Positions 44,418 to 54,576 of a stretch of DNA of 61,066 bases are shown here, one piece after another. This DNA is from Flavobacterium psychrophilum (GTDB lineage: Bacteria > Bacteroidota > Bacteroidia > Flavobacteriales > Flavobacteriaceae): positions 1-61,066 of the forward strand of contig CAMAWT010000017.1 of assembly GCA_945862065.1 (NCBI GenBank), given 5' to 3'. Position 1 is the first letter of the stretch. Each line of letters begins with the position of its first letter. The notes below the pieces were generated by a model, which was given only the letters and a program-made list of their open reading frames with translations, did not search any database and had not been told where the DNA came from. Made by a program: the position numbers and the translations under genes.

Positions 44418-45275
44418 TTAGGATAAAATTTCTACAGAAAAAGTGTATAAATATTCGGTATTAGGTTTAGCAATTTGTATGCCATCTTTTTCATACAAAA
44501 TACAATTGGCGCTAAAAACATCAGAGTAACCAAGCCAAGGTTCAATACAAATAAATGGCGCATTGATTTTGGTCCAAATACCTAAGTTTGGAAAATCAGA
44601 AAAGGAAATTTTCAAAACAGGCGTTTTGTTTTCTAATAGCGTTATGGTTTTTGATTTTAATTCTTTAAAAATTAAAGCATCCTTTTCAAATTTAGAATAA
44701 TCTAAAGACATTAAATTTTGATGTAATTCGATTGGATAAAAAGTTGTAGAAAGTAAATCGTTTTCCAAAACAAAACAATTTAAAGTTTCTTGATGTTCAA
44801 ATTTTAAATTATAATCCGAAAAATTCCCTTTCAGCGCAAAGGCTGGATGCGCACCAAGTGAAAAAGGCATGTCAGTTGGACTTTTATTTAAAACGGAATA
44901 TCCGAAAGTTAATGTTGCATCAATTAATTCATAACGTAGTCGTAATTCAAAATCAAACGGATATGTACCAAAAGTTTCCTCATTGGATGTCAATAAAAAA
45001 GTAATTGAATTGCTGTATTGAGAATAAATTTCAAACTCCATATCTCTTGCAAAACCATGTCTAGGTAACGAAAAAGTTTGTCCATTATGAAAATAAGTGT
45101 CATTTTTCAAGGTGCCTACAATTGGAAATAAAATGGGCGAATGTTTAGCCCAAAACTCCGACTTTCCTTCCCAAATATATTCTTTATGTGTTTTTTTGTT
45201 TTTGAAAGAAATAAGTTCGGCACCTTTGGAATTAAAGGTTGCGGTAAAAAAATCATTTTCAATATGGCTTATCAT
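44418..45275 (-). CDS. Aldose 1-epimerase family protein
   Basis: This 285-residue protein belongs to the galactose-mutarotase-like superfamily. It shows NDFFTATFNSKGAELISFKNKKT at the start, FWAKHSPILFPIVG, LPRHGFARDMEFEI (with the catalytic-type histidine) and SLGAHPAFALKG. Near the end, FICIEPWLGYSD carries the probable catalytic glutamate. Such proteins interconvert alpha and beta anomers of hexoses, though many members have related roles. It is the first gene of a four-gene minus-strand run that includes GNAT, ABC ATPase and a membrane protein. Confidence 0.9.
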   Translation of the reverse strand: MISHIENDFFTATFNSKGAELISFKNKKTHKEYIWEGKSEFWAKHSPILFPIVGTLKNDTYFHNGQTFSLPRHGFARDMEFEIYSQYSNSITFLLTSNEETFGTYPFDFELRLRYELIDATLTFGYSVLNKSPTDMPFSLGAHPAFALKGNFSDYNLKFEHQETLNCFVLENDLLSTTFYPIELHQNLMSLDYSKFEKDALIFKELKSKTITLLENKTPVLKISFSDFPNLGIWTKINAPFICIEPWLGYSDVFSANCILYEKDGIQIAKPNTEYLYTFSVEILS

Positions 45276-45384
45276 AGAAGTTAACTTTAAGTAAAAAGTT
45301 ATTTTTTTTGTAAATCTAATTTAAAATTAACAAAAATAAAATCTTTTTTCTTTTATTTGCTTAATAAATTAAATGTTAATTACT

Positions 45385-47631
45385 ATGAAAAACAATGTAT
45401 TTAAAAAATTGCTTTTTGTTTTAGTATTTGTTGGGTTTTCTAGTTCTTTTGCACAAGAGAAAAATCCTAAATCAAATTATAACTATAACGAAGCTTTCGC
45501 TAACAATTTTTACACTAAAAACGCTACTGAAACGCGTTCTGCAAGTGGACAACCAGGTGCAAAATATTGGCAAAATAGTGCCGATTATGTTTTGAATGCC
45601 ACTTTAAATGACGTTACAAACGAAATTGTAGGATCTGAAACATTGACTTACACCAATAATAGCCCTGACAAATTAGGATTTCTTTGGATGCAATTGGACC
45701 AAAATTTATTTAAAAAAGATTCAAGAGGTCACGATGTTGTTCCATTAAAAGGAAGCCGAAACGGTGCACACGGTCAAGAATTTGATGGAGGATACAAAAT
45801 AAAATCTGTAAAAATTGTAAGTCTTGTTGGTGGAAAATCAGTTGAAAAAGAAACAACTTTCACCATTTCTGACACAAGAATGCAAATTAATTTACCACAA
45901 GAATTAAAAGCAAACGGAGCATCTGTAAAATTAAAAATTGATTACTCGTATATTTGTCCAGAATATGGTTCGGATAGAACAGGTGTTTTGGAAACTAAAA
46001 ATGGTAAAATTTTCACCATTGCACAATGGTACCCAAGAATGTGTGTATATGATGATATTCGTGGATGGAATACCAATCCTTATTTAGGTGCGGGTGAATT
46101 TTATTTAGAATACGGAAATTTTGATATTTCTATTACCGCACCAGCCAATCATATTGTGGTTTGTTCAGGAGAATTACAAAACCCAACAGAAGTATATACA
46201 GCCGAACAACAAAAACGTTGGACAGCTGCAAAAGCAAGCGACAAAACAGTCATGATTCGTTCATCAGAAGAAGTTACCAATGCCACTTCTAGACCTACTG
46301 GCAAATCAAACTTAACTTGGAAATTCAAAATAGCAAATGCACGTGATGCCTCTTGGGCTTCGTCTGCAGCGTTTATAATTGATGCCGCTCGTATCAATTT
46401 GCCAAGCGGAAAAAAATCATTAGCAATTTCTGCTTATCCAGTTGAAAGTAATGGCGGAAATGCATGGGAACGCTCTACAGAATACACAAAAGCGTCTATC
46501 GAAAATTATTCAAAAAGATGGTTCGAATATCCTTATCCAGCCGCAACAAATGTAGCAGGAAATGAAGGCGGAATGGAATATCCTGGAATTGTTTTCTGCG
46601 GATGGGAATCTAAAGCAGCCGATTTATGGGGTGTTACAGATCATGAATTTGGACACATTTGGTTTCCAATGATTGTGGGTTCAAACGAGCGTTTGTTTGC
46701 TTGGATGGATGAAGGTTTTAATACGTTTATCAACGGACTTAGTTCTAACGATTTCAATAATGGCGAATACAAGTCGCCCGTTTCAAACATGCACGATATG
46801 TCGGGTATGTTAACCGGCGAATCATTAGAACCTATTTTTGCTGCTCCAGATAATTTGAAAGAAGCTAATTTAGGCATATTGGCATACTACAAGCCAGGTG
46901 CAGGTCTTGACATGCTTCGAAATAATATTCTAGGTCAAGAACGTTTTGATAATGCTTTAAGAACTTATGTTGCAAGATGGGCTTACAAGCATCCAACGCC
47001 AGACGACTTTTTTAGAACCATTGAAAATGTTGCTGGAGAGGATTTAGGTTGGTTTTGGAGAAGTTGGTTTATCAATAACTGGAAATTTGACCAAGCAATA
47101 AGCGAAGTTAAATACATCAAAAATGATCCTTCAAAAGGAGTAGTTATTACCGTTGATAATTTAGAAAAAATGCCGTTGCCTGTAATTGTAGAAGCGACAA
47201 CAAAAAGCGGTAAAAAAATCACTAAAACCTTACCAGTTGTGGTTTGGGAAAGAAATGTTTCATGGACATTCAAATTAGATACGACAGAAGAATTAGAGTC
47301 AATTGTTATTGATCCGGCTCATGTTTTTCCAGATAGTAATTCAACAAATAACACCTGGAATAGTAAAGATGGCGTAACTCAAGTGGTAGTTTTAGATGGT
47401 TATTTAGGAAATTATTCAAGCCCAAAAATTCCAATTAAAGTAAACTTCACCGAAGAGGATGGTTCTTTAGTAATGAATGCAACGGGCCAACAATCATTGC
47501 CATTGGACGACAAAGGAAACGGAAAATTCTCTTTTGAACAAGCAGGATTATCAATTCAATTTAATGCTACCAAAGACGGATTCACACTTACGTACAGTGG
47601 TCAAAACTTTGAATTCACAAAAGATAAATAA
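45385..47631 (+). CDS. M1 family metallopeptidase (exported aminopeptidase)
   Basis: The ATG at 45385 opens a signal peptide ([24 protein letters not shown]); an earlier in-frame ATG at 45373 is less likely. The 748-residue protein has the zinc site HEFGH at 420-424 with the third ligand E443 after 18 residues, and a GGMEYPG motif before it that corresponds to the exopeptidase GAMEN box. This is the aminopeptidase N fold. No T9SS sorting domain is visible at the end, so it is probably periplasmic. A terminator follows. Confidence 0.95.
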   Translation: MKNNVFKKLLFVLVFVGFSSSFAQEKNPKSNYNYNEAFANNFYTKNATETRSASGQPGAKYWQNSADYVLNATLNDVTNEIVGSETLTYTNNSPDKLGFLWMQLDQNLFKKDSRGHDVVPLKGSRNGAHGQEFDGGYKIKSVKIVSLVGGKSVEKETTFTISDTRMQINLPQELKANGASVKLKIDYSYICPEYGSDRTGVLETKNGKIFTIAQWYPRMCVYDDIRGWNTNPYLGAGEFYLEYGNFDISITAPANHIVVCSGELQNPTEVYTAEQQKRWTAAKASDKTVMIRSSEEVTNATSRPTGKSNLTWKFKIANARDASWASSAAFIIDAARINLPSGKKSLAISAYPVESNGGNAWERSTEYTKASIENYSKRWFEYPYPAATNVAGNEGGMEYPGIVFCGWESKAADLWGVTDHEFGHIWFPMIVGSNERLFAWMDEGFNTFINGLSSNDFNNGEYKSPVSNMHDMSGMLTGESLEPIFAAPDNLKEANLGILAYYKPGAGLDMLRNNILGQERFDNALRTYVARWAYKHPTPDDFFRTIENVAGEDLGWFWRSWFINNWKFDQAISEVKYIKNDPSKGVVITVDNLEKMPLPVIVEATTKSGKKITKTLPVVVWERNVSWTFKLDTTEELESIVIDPAHVFPDSNSTNNTWNSKDGVTQVVVLDGYLGNYSSPKIPIKVNFTEEDGSLVMNATGQQSLPLDDKGNGKFSFEQAGLSIQFNATKDGFTLTYSGQNFEFTKDK

Positions 47632-47657
47632 GCAAAAACAATCAATACAAAATAGGA

Positions 47658-47686
47658 GAGGAGTCAGTAATGGCTCCTCTTTTTTA
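47658..47686 (+). terminator. Rho-independent terminator after the M1 peptidase gene
   Basis: GAGGAGTCA and TGGCTCCTC pair around GTAA with one G-T or mismatch position, followed by six T. It lies 27 bases after the stop. Confidence 0.9.
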
Positions 47687-47724
47687 TTTTACACCAACAG
47701 GCTCGGGCATTTTCCAATCCATGT

Positions 47725-47822
47725 TCCCGCTTTCCGCTACAATCTTTTTATTATCCACCCTGAAAGGGTTCAAACCCTGTCAGTCAGGGTGTACAATAAA
47801 AAGGATTTCCGCTACAATCGGG
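47725..47822 (-). repeat. Dispersed direct-repeat/hairpin element, copy H (cleanest copy)
   Basis: TTTCCGCTACAATC occurs exactly at 47731-47744 and again at 47806-47819. Between them is a hairpin: CTTTTTATT pairs with AATAAAAAG and, further in, CACCCTGA pairs with TCAGGGTG. A separate pair of related direct repeats, CCAACTTTTGGGC and CCAAACTTTTGGGC, follows near 47831-47862. Confidence 0.85.
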
Positions 47823-48011
47823 GGTATGCCTCCAACTTTTGGGCACTTTCCAAACTTTTGGGCTTTTTTTAAAATTGTGAATTAAAATAATTATTTTTTT
47901 TAAACTTCAATTGATAATATTAGCCGATATCCATTGCGAAATCAAGTTGTAAATCGTAATTTTGAATTCAAAACAATAATTAAATCAAGTTTTTTTTATC
48001 AAATATATCAC

Positions 48012-48773
48012 ATGAAAATCATCATATCGCCAGCTAAGTCTTTAGATTTTGAAAGTAAAGTACCCACAGAAATTTTCTCAAATTATCAATTTTTGAAACA
48101 ATCGGTTGCCATTGACAAGGTTTTGAAAAAACAAAAACCAAAAAAATTAATCGAGTTAATGGATATTTCAGAAAACTTAGCCGATCTCAATTGGCAACGA
48201 AACCAAGAACGAAATCTATTAGAACTAGAAAACAGCAAATCACGCCAAGCTGTTTTTGCTTTTAGCGGTGAAGTGTATGTTGGTTTGGATGCTTATTCAT
48301 TAAATGCTTCACAAATAGATTCAATGCAAGACAAACTTAGAATCTTATCAGGTTTGTACGGAATTTTAAAACCGCTAGATTTAGTGCAACCTTACAGATT
48401 GGAGATGGGAACGAAATTGCCCATTGGAACCAAAAAAAATCTGTATGAATTTTGGAAAGTCACTTTAACAAAAGCATTAAATGCAGAACTTACAAAAGAT
48501 GAATTGGTGATTAATCTGGCAAGTACTGAATATTTTTCGGCATTAGATTCTAAAAAATTAATTGCACCAATTATTACTCCAGAGTTTAAAGATTACAAAG
48601 ATGGCAAACTTAAAATGATTAGTTTTTTTGCCAAAAAAGCCCGTGGATTGATGGTTCGGTATATACTTGATACCAATGCTTCAACCATCGAAGATTTGAA
48701 ATTATTCAATTATGAAGGGTATGCTTTTGATGCGAATTTAAGTACACCAACCAAGTTGGTTTATACGAGGTAA
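48012..48773 (+). CDS. yaaA: Peroxide stress protein YaaA (DUF328/UPF0246)
   Basis: The ATG at 48012 gives MKIIISPAKSLDFESKV, the usual beginning, and a 253-residue protein. The upstream 26 codons are excluded for lack of similarity. Conserved segments are LMDISENLADLNWQRNQ, VFAFSGEVYVGLDA, LRILSGLYGILKPLDLVQPYRLEMG and the C-terminal FFAKKARGLMVRYIL block. In E. coli the protein limits free iron and oxidative damage under peroxide stress; the biochemistry is not fully known. It converges on the efflux operon with only 12 bases between the stops. Confidence 0.95.
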   Translation: MKIIISPAKSLDFESKVPTEIFSNYQFLKQSVAIDKVLKKQKPKKLIELMDISENLADLNWQRNQERNLLELENSKSRQAVFAFSGEVYVGLDAYSLNASQIDSMQDKLRILSGLYGILKPLDLVQPYRLEMGTKLPIGTKKNLYEFWKVTLTKALNAELTKDELVINLASTEYFSALDSKKLIAPIITPEFKDYKDGKLKMISFFAKKARGLMVRYILDTNASTIEDLKLFNYEGYAFDANLSTPTKLVYTR

Positions 48774-48785
48774 TTAAATCTAAAA

Positions 48786-50366
48786 TTAATGCATTGCATC
48801 TTCCAAACTAAATTTGTTTTTACCTCTTTTAATTAAAAATACAATCGGAATACAGCACAAAAACATCACACCTAAAAACATAAAAATATCCATATAAGAC
48901 ATGACGGTACTTTGCTTCATGATACTGAAATCCATCACTTGGTAGGCTTTTTGAAGTGCTTCATTTGGTGTAAACCCTTTGGATTGAAACCCTTGTTGCA
49001 GCTGAATAATACGTTGTTGAATTTCGGTTCTACTTCCGTCATAATGCGTTAACAAAGCCACACGATGTTGTTGACTGAATCGAGTAATAAACGTTGTAAT
49101 GATAGCAATTCCAAAAGATCCTCCCAATTGTCGTAACATTCCTGTGAAAGCAGCTCCTTCACCAATTTGTTTCCCTTTTAAAGTCGATAATGAAAGAGTG
49201 GTTATGGGTACAAAAAGTAATCCAAGTCCGACACCTCTCAAAATAAGTGCCCAATAAAAATGCTCGGTTCCTGTATCGGGAGTCATTTTATTTCGCATGA
49301 TAAACGTAAAGAAAAAGAACACCAAAAATCCTAGTGCAACCATATAACCTTGCGGAACTCCTTTTTGAATCATTTTACCGATAAAAGGCATCATAAATGC
49401 CGTAGTTATAGAACCCGGAATTAATAAAAGACCTGCATCTGTGGCTGTCCAACCTAGAATAGATTGTGTGTAAATTGGAATTATAAGTGTGGATCCATAC
49501 AAGCCAAATCCTAAAATAAAACTCATGACAACTCCAATTCTAAGGTTCCCGTCTTTTAAAACACCTAAGTTTACAATGGGATATTTATACGTGCTTTCTC
49601 TCCAAATAAATAGAAGTAAGCCTGTAAATGAAATACAACATAATGACAGAATTCCTTTATCGTTAAACCAATCGTCTTGTTGACCGTGTTCTAATACATA
49701 TTGAAGCGAACCAATAAATGCGGTCAAAAACACAATGCCCCACCAATCTACTTGATTGGATTTTAGTTTGTCGCCATATTTCGGACTTTTAACAAATGAA
49801 AGCGTTAATAAAGTAGCGATAATTCCGATTGGAATATTAATGTAAAAAATATAAGGCCACGAATAATGATCGACTATATATCCTCCTAATGGTGGCCCAA
49901 GGGTAGGTCCAACAATAACACCCATTCCATAAATTGCTTGTGCCATACCTCTTTTGGCAACAGGATAACTTTCAGTAATAATTGTTTGTGCAGTAACCAA
50001 AAGTGCGCCACCTCCCAGCCCTTGAATGAATCTAAAAAACACTAGCTCCCAAATATTTGAGGCATTTCCGCACATGAATGAAGAAAAAGTAAAAATGATA
50101 ATAGAAACAGCAAAGTAATTTCTGCGACCAAATTGTTGCGACAACCAACTTGTCATAGGAATGATGATTACGTTGGCAATGGCATAGGCAGTTATCACCC
50201 ACGCAATATCTGTTAATGAAGCACCAAGACTTCCTCGCATGTTGGTTAACGCTACATTTACGATGGTTACATCAACAATTTCCAATAAAGCACAAAGTAC
50301 AGCAGTGATGGTAATAATAACCCGTCTGTAGCCATATTCTACTAAATCATCTTCTCCTTTTATCAT
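48786..50366 (-). CDS. DHA2 family (EmrB-type) multidrug efflux MFS transporter
   Basis: This 526-residue permease has the 14-helix layout of DHA2 transporters. It opens with ITITAVLCALLEIVDVTIVNVALTNM and has motif A-like WLSQQFGRRNYF. The GVIVGPTLGPPLGGYI segment is the antiporter motif C. It acts with the HlyD-like adaptor and TolC-like channel encoded upstream in the same operon and exports drugs or other hydrophobic compounds across both membranes using proton motive force. It lies 22 bases after the adaptor gene and is the last gene of the tetR-tolC-hlyD-MFS set. Confidence 0.94.
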   Translation of the reverse strand: MIKGEDDLVEYGYRRVIITITAVLCALLEIVDVTIVNVALTNMRGSLGASLTDIAWVITAYAIANVIIIPMTSWLSQQFGRRNYFAVSIIIFTFSSFMCGNASNIWELVFFRFIQGLGGGALLVTAQTIITESYPVAKRGMAQAIYGMGVIVGPTLGPPLGGYIVDHYSWPYIFYINIPIGIIATLLTLSFVKSPKYGDKLKSNQVDWWGIVFLTAFIGSLQYVLEHGQQDDWFNDKGILSLCCISFTGLLLFIWRESTYKYPIVNLGVLKDGNLRIGVVMSFILGFGLYGSTLIIPIYTQSILGWTATDAGLLLIPGSITTAFMMPFIGKMIQKGVPQGYMVALGFLVFFFFTFIMRNKMTPDTGTEHFYWALILRGVGLGLLFVPITTLSLSTLKGKQIGEGAAFTGMLRQLGGSFGIAIITTFITRFSQQHRVALLTHYDGSRTEIQQRIIQLQQGFQSKGFTPNEALQKAYQVMDFSIMKQSTVMSYMDIFMFLGVMFLCCIPIVFLIKRGKNKFSLEDAMH

Positions 50367-50388
50367 GTTATACTTTGAAAATACTTTG

Positions 50389-51468
50389 TTATTTTAACAA
50401 TACATCCACATCCACATTCATTCCTGGTCGCAATAATTTTATCTTCTCTTCATCTTTTGTAGCATCTAAAACAATCTTCACAGGAAGACGTTGAATGGTT
50501 TTTACAAAATTTCCTGTTGCATTATCTGGAGGTAAAATAGAAAATTTTGCTCCCGTTGCTGGTGAGAACGAAGCAATTGTTCCTTCAAAATCTGTATCTG
50601 GATACGCGTCTACTTTTATAATCACTTTTTGACCAACAACCATTTTATTTAATTGAGTTTCTTTAAAGTTTGCAACGACCCATGCCTCAGAATTATTGAT
50701 TAAATAAAATAGCGATTGACCTGGTTGTATAAATTGACCTGGTTGAATAGCAATTTTAGATACTTGGCCATCTGTAGAAGCCGTAATTACGGTATAATCT
50801 AAATTTAGTTTTGCGGCATTCACAAGCGATGTAGCTCGTTTGATATTGGCTGCAGCCACATCCGTTTGTTTTGAAGAAACGGCCGATCTTGATGCGGCTA
50901 CACTTTTTTGAAAACGGCTTGCGGTTTGTTGCTCTTTTAAAACTTTAAGTTGGCTTTGAGCTTCCAATTTAGCAGCTTCTGCTTGTTCAAATTGTTGTTT
51001 GGTAATACTTTTGTTTTTGTATAAATTACTGTAACGTTCAAAATCATTTGTAGCTCTGTTCAATTTAATTTGTGCTGTTTCAATACTTCCACCAGCCGAC
51101 TGAACGTTTGCTTCAGTTACAGAGATAGTTGCTTGTGAGGTACTTACGTCTGCTTTGGAAACAGCCAAATTACTTTCAGCTGCAATCAAATTGGCTTCTG
51201 CTTCTTCTAATTTTACTAAAAAATCTCTGTTGTCAATAGTGAAAAGAGTATCTCCTTTTTTTACAAAATCATTGTCTTTTACATAAATTTTAGTAATATA
51301 TCCAGGAACTCTTGATATGATTGGGTTGATGTTTTTCTCAATTTGGGCATCGTCTGTAGTTTCATGTGATTGTGAATGGATGTATTTGTAACTTCCATAG
51401 ATTAAACCAAATACGAGAAATGCACCAAAGATGAATAGGAATTTATTATTTTTTTTTTCTTCTTTCAT
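50389..51468 (-). CDS. HlyD/EmrA family periplasmic adaptor
   Basis: This 359-residue membrane fusion protein has one N-terminal helix (FLFIFGAFLVFGLIYGSY near 10-27). A biotinyl-lipoyl half domain, ISRVPGYITKIYVKDNDFVKKGDTLFTID, starts near residue 49 and a matching C-terminal half near 230 (VITASTDGQVSKIAIQPGQFIQPGQ). An alpha-helical coiled-coil hairpin lies between them, and a beta-barrel follows. It bridges the MFS pump and the TolC-like channel. The gene lies between tolC-like and MFS genes with gaps of 7 and 22 bases. Confidence 0.94.
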   Translation of the reverse strand: MKEEKKNNKFLFIFGAFLVFGLIYGSYKYIHSQSHETTDDAQIEKNINPIISRVPGYITKIYVKDNDFVKKGDTLFTIDNRDFLVKLEEAEANLIAAESNLAVSKADVSTSQATISVTEANVQSAGGSIETAQIKLNRATNDFERYSNLYKNKSITKQQFEQAEAAKLEAQSQLKVLKEQQTASRFQKSVAASRSAVSSKQTDVAAANIKRATSLVNAAKLNLDYTVITASTDGQVSKIAIQPGQFIQPGQSLFYLINNSEAWVVANFKETQLNKMVVGQKVIIKVDAYPDTDFEGTIASFSPATGAKFSILPPDNATGNFVKTIQRLPVKIVLDATKDEEKIKLLRPGMNVDVDVLLK

Positions 51469-51475
51469 GATATGA

Positions 51476-52792
51476 TTATTTTGTAGGATTGATGTTAAAT
51501 GATTGGGTTAATTTTCCTTCTGCAAATTTAAGTTGGTAATATTTTAAAGCAACGTCTGCTTGTGAAAGTGAATAGTTTATTTTGCTTTGTAATTGCTGTT
51601 CGTCGGCTTCTAATAATTCAGTGATACTTGCCAAAGTATTGTCATATTTGTCTTTTATGATTCGATAATTTTCAGTTGATTGCTCAATTGTTTTTTGATA
51701 AACGGTATTTTGTTTTAACGCATACTTATAATTTTCAGTTGCTTTATGTATCTCACTTTTGATGTTTTCATCCAATGACAAAATGGCTTTTTGAGCCAAT
51801 TCAGCTTTTGATTTAGCAAGTTTTACATCTTTTCCGTTTTTAAAAATAGAAGTCAAATCATACGAAAAACCCAGTCCAAAGTTTACAGCATTGTTTACAC
51901 TGATAACATCTTTTAAATCAAATGCAATATAACCGCCCATCAGCGTCAACGAAGGATAATAATTGCCTTTTGCAATTTTAATTCCAGTTTGAGCCGCTTT
52001 TTCTTGTTCAATCGCAGCCAACTTGTCATAACGATTGGATTCTAAAGTCAACGATTGACTAATCGCTAGTTCTTTTTTAAAACTTTCAATTTCAAAATCA
52101 ATAATTGTGTTTTCTGAAAACCCAAAAAGCAGCACTAATTCATAGTTAAATATCGAAATGTTTTTAAGCGCATTAGCATGCATTAATTCAATATTTGCTT
52201 GAAGTAATTTAGCTTTTAACAAATCATTTTTCGCAAGTAATCCGTTTTCAACCAATGCCTCAAAATCGTTCGTTCGTTGTTGTGCTGTTTTTTTGTTTTC
52301 TTCATACAATTTTGCCATTTCTTGTGATTTGTACAAAGCAGCATACAATTCAATAACCTCAAGGGCTAATTCTTCTTTTGTGAATTGCGCTTTTGCTATC
52401 TCTGATAAATGTAATTTTTCAGATACTTTGATGCTGTTTTTTAATCGGGAGCCACTGTATAAAGGCATTGAAACATTAGCTTGACCAATCAATAATTGAC
52501 TAACTTGAAGTGGGTTTCCAGAAGAATTTCCGGTTCCAATAGACGAATTGACATTGGCATTGGTCAAACGTAAATATTGCCCAGACATATTCATAGAAGG
52601 GTATAAATTGTTTTTTAATACATCAAGTTCATATTTTGAAATAGATGATTTGGTAGTTGCCAATTGGGCTTTTGAACTTTTTGAAATAACTATTTCGATG
52701 GATTCCTTTAGAGAAAGTTTCTTTCTTTCTTGAGATATCATTGAGTTCATCCAAAGAAATGAGGCTAGTAGATAGCAAATTTTAATTTTCAT
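51476..52792 (-). CDS. TolC family outer-membrane efflux protein
   Basis: This 438-residue protein begins with a signal peptide (MKIKICYLLASFLWMNSMIS). It has the two repeated TolC halves with long amphipathic coiled-coil helices, including LSLKESIEIVISKSSK and ALEVIELYAALYKSQEMAKLYEENKKTAQQR. The second half carries NYYPSLTLMGGYIAFDLKD and ends in ITELLEADEQQLQSKINYSLSQADVALKYYQLKFAEG. It would form the outer-membrane duct of the efflux system. The first 11 bases overlap the end of the tetR gene, so the two are translationally linked. Confidence 0.93.
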   Translation of the reverse strand: MKIKICYLLASFLWMNSMISQERKKLSLKESIEIVISKSSKAQLATTKSSISKYELDVLKNNLYPSMNMSGQYLRLTNANVNSSIGTGNSSGNPLQVSQLLIGQANVSMPLYSGSRLKNSIKVSEKLHLSEIAKAQFTKEELALEVIELYAALYKSQEMAKLYEENKKTAQQRTNDFEALVENGLLAKNDLLKAKLLQANIELMHANALKNISIFNYELVLLFGFSENTIIDFEIESFKKELAISQSLTLESNRYDKLAAIEQEKAAQTGIKIAKGNYYPSLTLMGGYIAFDLKDVISVNNAVNFGLGFSYDLTSIFKNGKDVKLAKSKAELAQKAILSLDENIKSEIHKATENYKYALKQNTVYQKTIEQSTENYRIIKDKYDNTLASITELLEADEQQLQSKINYSLSQADVALKYYQLKFAEGKLTQSFNINPTK

Positions 52793-53399
52793 TGATCAAT
52801 AGGGCGTTAATTGTTTTTTGTAAGTGTAGTGTCAAATCTGAATTAATATATTTTTCATAATCATCATCAGATTGTATAGTTAAAATGTCTTTGTAAAACG
52901 ATTTGTTTAAGTCGAAATACAGCATGGTTCCAATAATCATCGGTATAATGAGTTCCGAATGTACGTCTTGTTTAAATAAACCTTGCATTTGTCCTTCGGT
53001 GATAACGAATTTAATCAGTTTCAGATTGTCTTTTTTAACTTCTTCAAAGGCATTTAATTTGAAGTCTCTTTTTTTATTTGAAATTTCGTTTTGAATGATT
53101 TTATAAATACGCATGTTTGACATCATTTGTTGGATGTAATAATCAACAATCTTATTCATTTTTTCAATAGGCGAGAGGTCTTCAGTAACAAGATTTTCGA
53201 GTTGTAATCGAAGTCCGTTTATTCGATACAAAACAATTGATTCCAAAAGTCGTTCTTTTGAACCAAAATAATAGGATATCATGGCAACATTGACATTTGC
53301 TTTTGAAGCAATCGATCTAACGGAAGTTCCATCAAAACCATCCAACGCAAAAAGCTTTTCTGCAACATGAATGATTTCTATTTGTTTTTCGTTCAACAT
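52782..53399 (-). CDS. TetR/AcrR family repressor of the efflux operon
   Basis: Starting at the ATG at 53399 the protein is 205 residues, beginning MLNEKQIEIIHVAEKLFALDG; a TTG-started extension of 14 codons is rejected. The N-terminal helix-turn-helix TSVRSIASKANVNVAMISYYFGSKERLLESI is typical. The rest is an all-helical ligand-binding domain. The gene leads the operon and is overlapped by tolC, so it probably represses it and is released by an exported compound. A perfect 20-base palindrome 32 bases upstream of its ATG is the obvious operator. Confidence 0.92.
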   Translation of the reverse strand: MLNEKQIEIIHVAEKLFALDGFDGTSVRSIASKANVNVAMISYYFGSKERLLESIVLYRINGLRLQLENLVTEDLSPIEKMNKIVDYYIQQMMSNMRIYKIIQNEISNKKRDFKLNAFEEVKKDNLKLIKFVITEGQMQGLFKQDVHSELIIPMIIGTMLYFDLNKSFYKDILTIQSDDDYEKYINSDLTLHLQKTINALLINEN

Positions 53400-53410
53400 A
53401 TTCAAAATAT

Positions 53411-53451
53411 CAAATTTAGTATCTAATACAAAGTTAAACAATTGTTTAACT
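53411..53451 (-). promoter_or_regulatory. TetR operator palindrome overlapping the efflux promoter
   Basis: AGTTAAACAA is followed by its exact complement TTGTTTAACT at 53432-53451. On the minus strand the TTG within it (53441-53439) is 20 bases from TAAATTTG (53418-53411), a consensus -33/-7 pair that ends 11 bases before the ATG. A second box, TAACTTTG, overlaps the palindrome's edge. Confidence 0.75.
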
Positions 53452-53753
53452 AAATAGCTGTTTTTAGTTTGATTATCTGAAAAAACCCAAAAAAACTACT
53501 ATAGATAATTTCTATACTATACTATTAAATTATTATTAATCAATATTTTAATAAGGTTTATATAAAGTAAAATATAGCAATAATAAATAATTGTTATTAA
53601 ATTTATTTTTACTGTTTAAACTTAAAAAGAGTCCATTTATTAATATTAAAACAAGGTAATAGTTACGTAGTGGCTTTGAAAAAATTAATTCAAATTAATT
53701 TTCAAAAAATCTATTTTTGAGAAATAGTAAAATTAAGGAAACCAAAAAAAAAA
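53452..53753. other. AT-rich intergenic region between the efflux operon and trpG/pabA
   Basis: About 300 bases of very AT-rich DNA upstream of the tetR promoter and downstream of the trpG/pabA stop. No reading frame, RNA gene or convincing hairpin terminator is visible; the only features are T- and A-runs near the trpG/pabA end. Confidence 0.5.
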
Positions 53754-54320
53754 CTATAATAACCAGTTTTCAAGTATCTTTTTTCCAAGTGGTGTTAAGA
53801 TGCTTTCGGGGTGAAATTGCACTCCTATGATGTCAAATTTTCGGTGTCTGAGGGACATGATTTGACCTTCAATATCGGTTGAGGTAATTTCTAAATCGGA
53901 TGGAAAATCGTTTTTTGAAACAACCCAAGAGTGGTATCTTCCCACTTCAAATTGATTGGGCAAACCATCAAAAATGGGTTCGTCTGCAACTAAAAGTGTA
54001 ATAGTTGAAGCAACACCGTGATGCACTTTATCAAGATTTGTGAGGCTACCGCCAAATACTTCTGCTATGGCTTGCTGTCCTAAACAAACGCCCAAAATGC
54101 TTTTTGAAGCGCCATATTTTTGAATAACGGCTTTCAACAATCCTGCTTCTGATGGAACTCCGGGTCCTGGTGAGAGTAGTATTTTATCAAATTTTTCAAG
54201 TTCTTCCAACTCAAATTCATCGTTTCTAACAACAACAACTTTGCAATCTAGATCTTCTAAATAGTGAACTAAATTGTAAGTAAAACTGTCATAATTATCG
54301 ATAACAACAATATTTTTCAT
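53754..54320 (-). CDS. Aminodeoxychorismate/anthranilate synthase glutamine amidotransferase subunit
   Basis: This 188-residue class I glutaminase has the triad C79 (ILGVCLGQQAIAEVFGG), H170 and E172 (GVQFHPESI). It begins VVIDNYDSFTYNLVHYLED, as in TrpG and PabA, and includes the LLSPGPG oxyanion strand. It supplies ammonia to a chorismate-using partner. The gene stands alone, with no trpE, trpD or pabB nearby, so it could be pabA (folate), trpG (tryptophan) or shared by both pathways. The sequence does not decide. Confidence 0.9.
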   Translation of the reverse strand: MKNIVVIDNYDSFTYNLVHYLEDLDCKVVVVRNDEFELEELEKFDKILLSPGPGVPSEAGLLKAVIQKYGASKSILGVCLGQQAIAEVFGGSLTNLDKVHHGVASTITLLVADEPIFDGLPNQFEVGRYHSWVVSKNDFPSDLEITSTDIEGQIMSLRHRKFDIIGVQFHPESILTPLGKKILENWLL

Positions 54321-54429
54321 TTGATTGAATTAGATTTAATTGCTTAAATATATTGGCTGCAAGTTATGATTTTTATCCAATTTTTCTTGAACTTTAAAAT
54401 TCAATTTTTGTATTGTAAGAAATACTGCG

Positions 54430-54520
54430 AGAAGGATTGAAGTGGAAATCCTTTTTGTTTTTTTTTCAAAAACAAAAAGATTGGAACGAAAAGCCTGACC
54501 TGCCTCAGCAGGGCTCGCCC
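54430..54520 (+). repeat. Dispersed direct-repeat/hairpin element, copy I
   Basis: It opens GAAGGATTGAAGTGGAAATC and continues GATTGGAACGAAAAGCCTGA after a hairpin in which CTTTTTGTTTTT pairs with AAAAACAAAAAG. A small stem formed by CCTGC / GCAGG follows. It lies between yceI and trpG/pabA. Confidence 0.82.
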
Positions 54521-54529
54521 AAAATAAAA

Positions 54530-54556
54530 AAAACCTCAAGAAAATCTTGAGGTTTC
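54530..54556 (-). terminator. Rho-independent terminator after yceI
   Basis: AAACCTCAAGA and TCTTGAGGTTT pair around AAA. On the minus strand the stem is followed by a run of T (A on the plus strand). It lies 21 bases after the yceI stop. Confidence 0.9.
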
Positions 54557-54576
54557 AATTATGAGGTAATGAATTA

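Noticed and set aside
47477..47885. Reading frames overlapping the end of the M1 peptidase gene and element H
   Set aside because: They are antisense-free shadows of the peptidase gene in other frames that continue through a terminator and a repeat.
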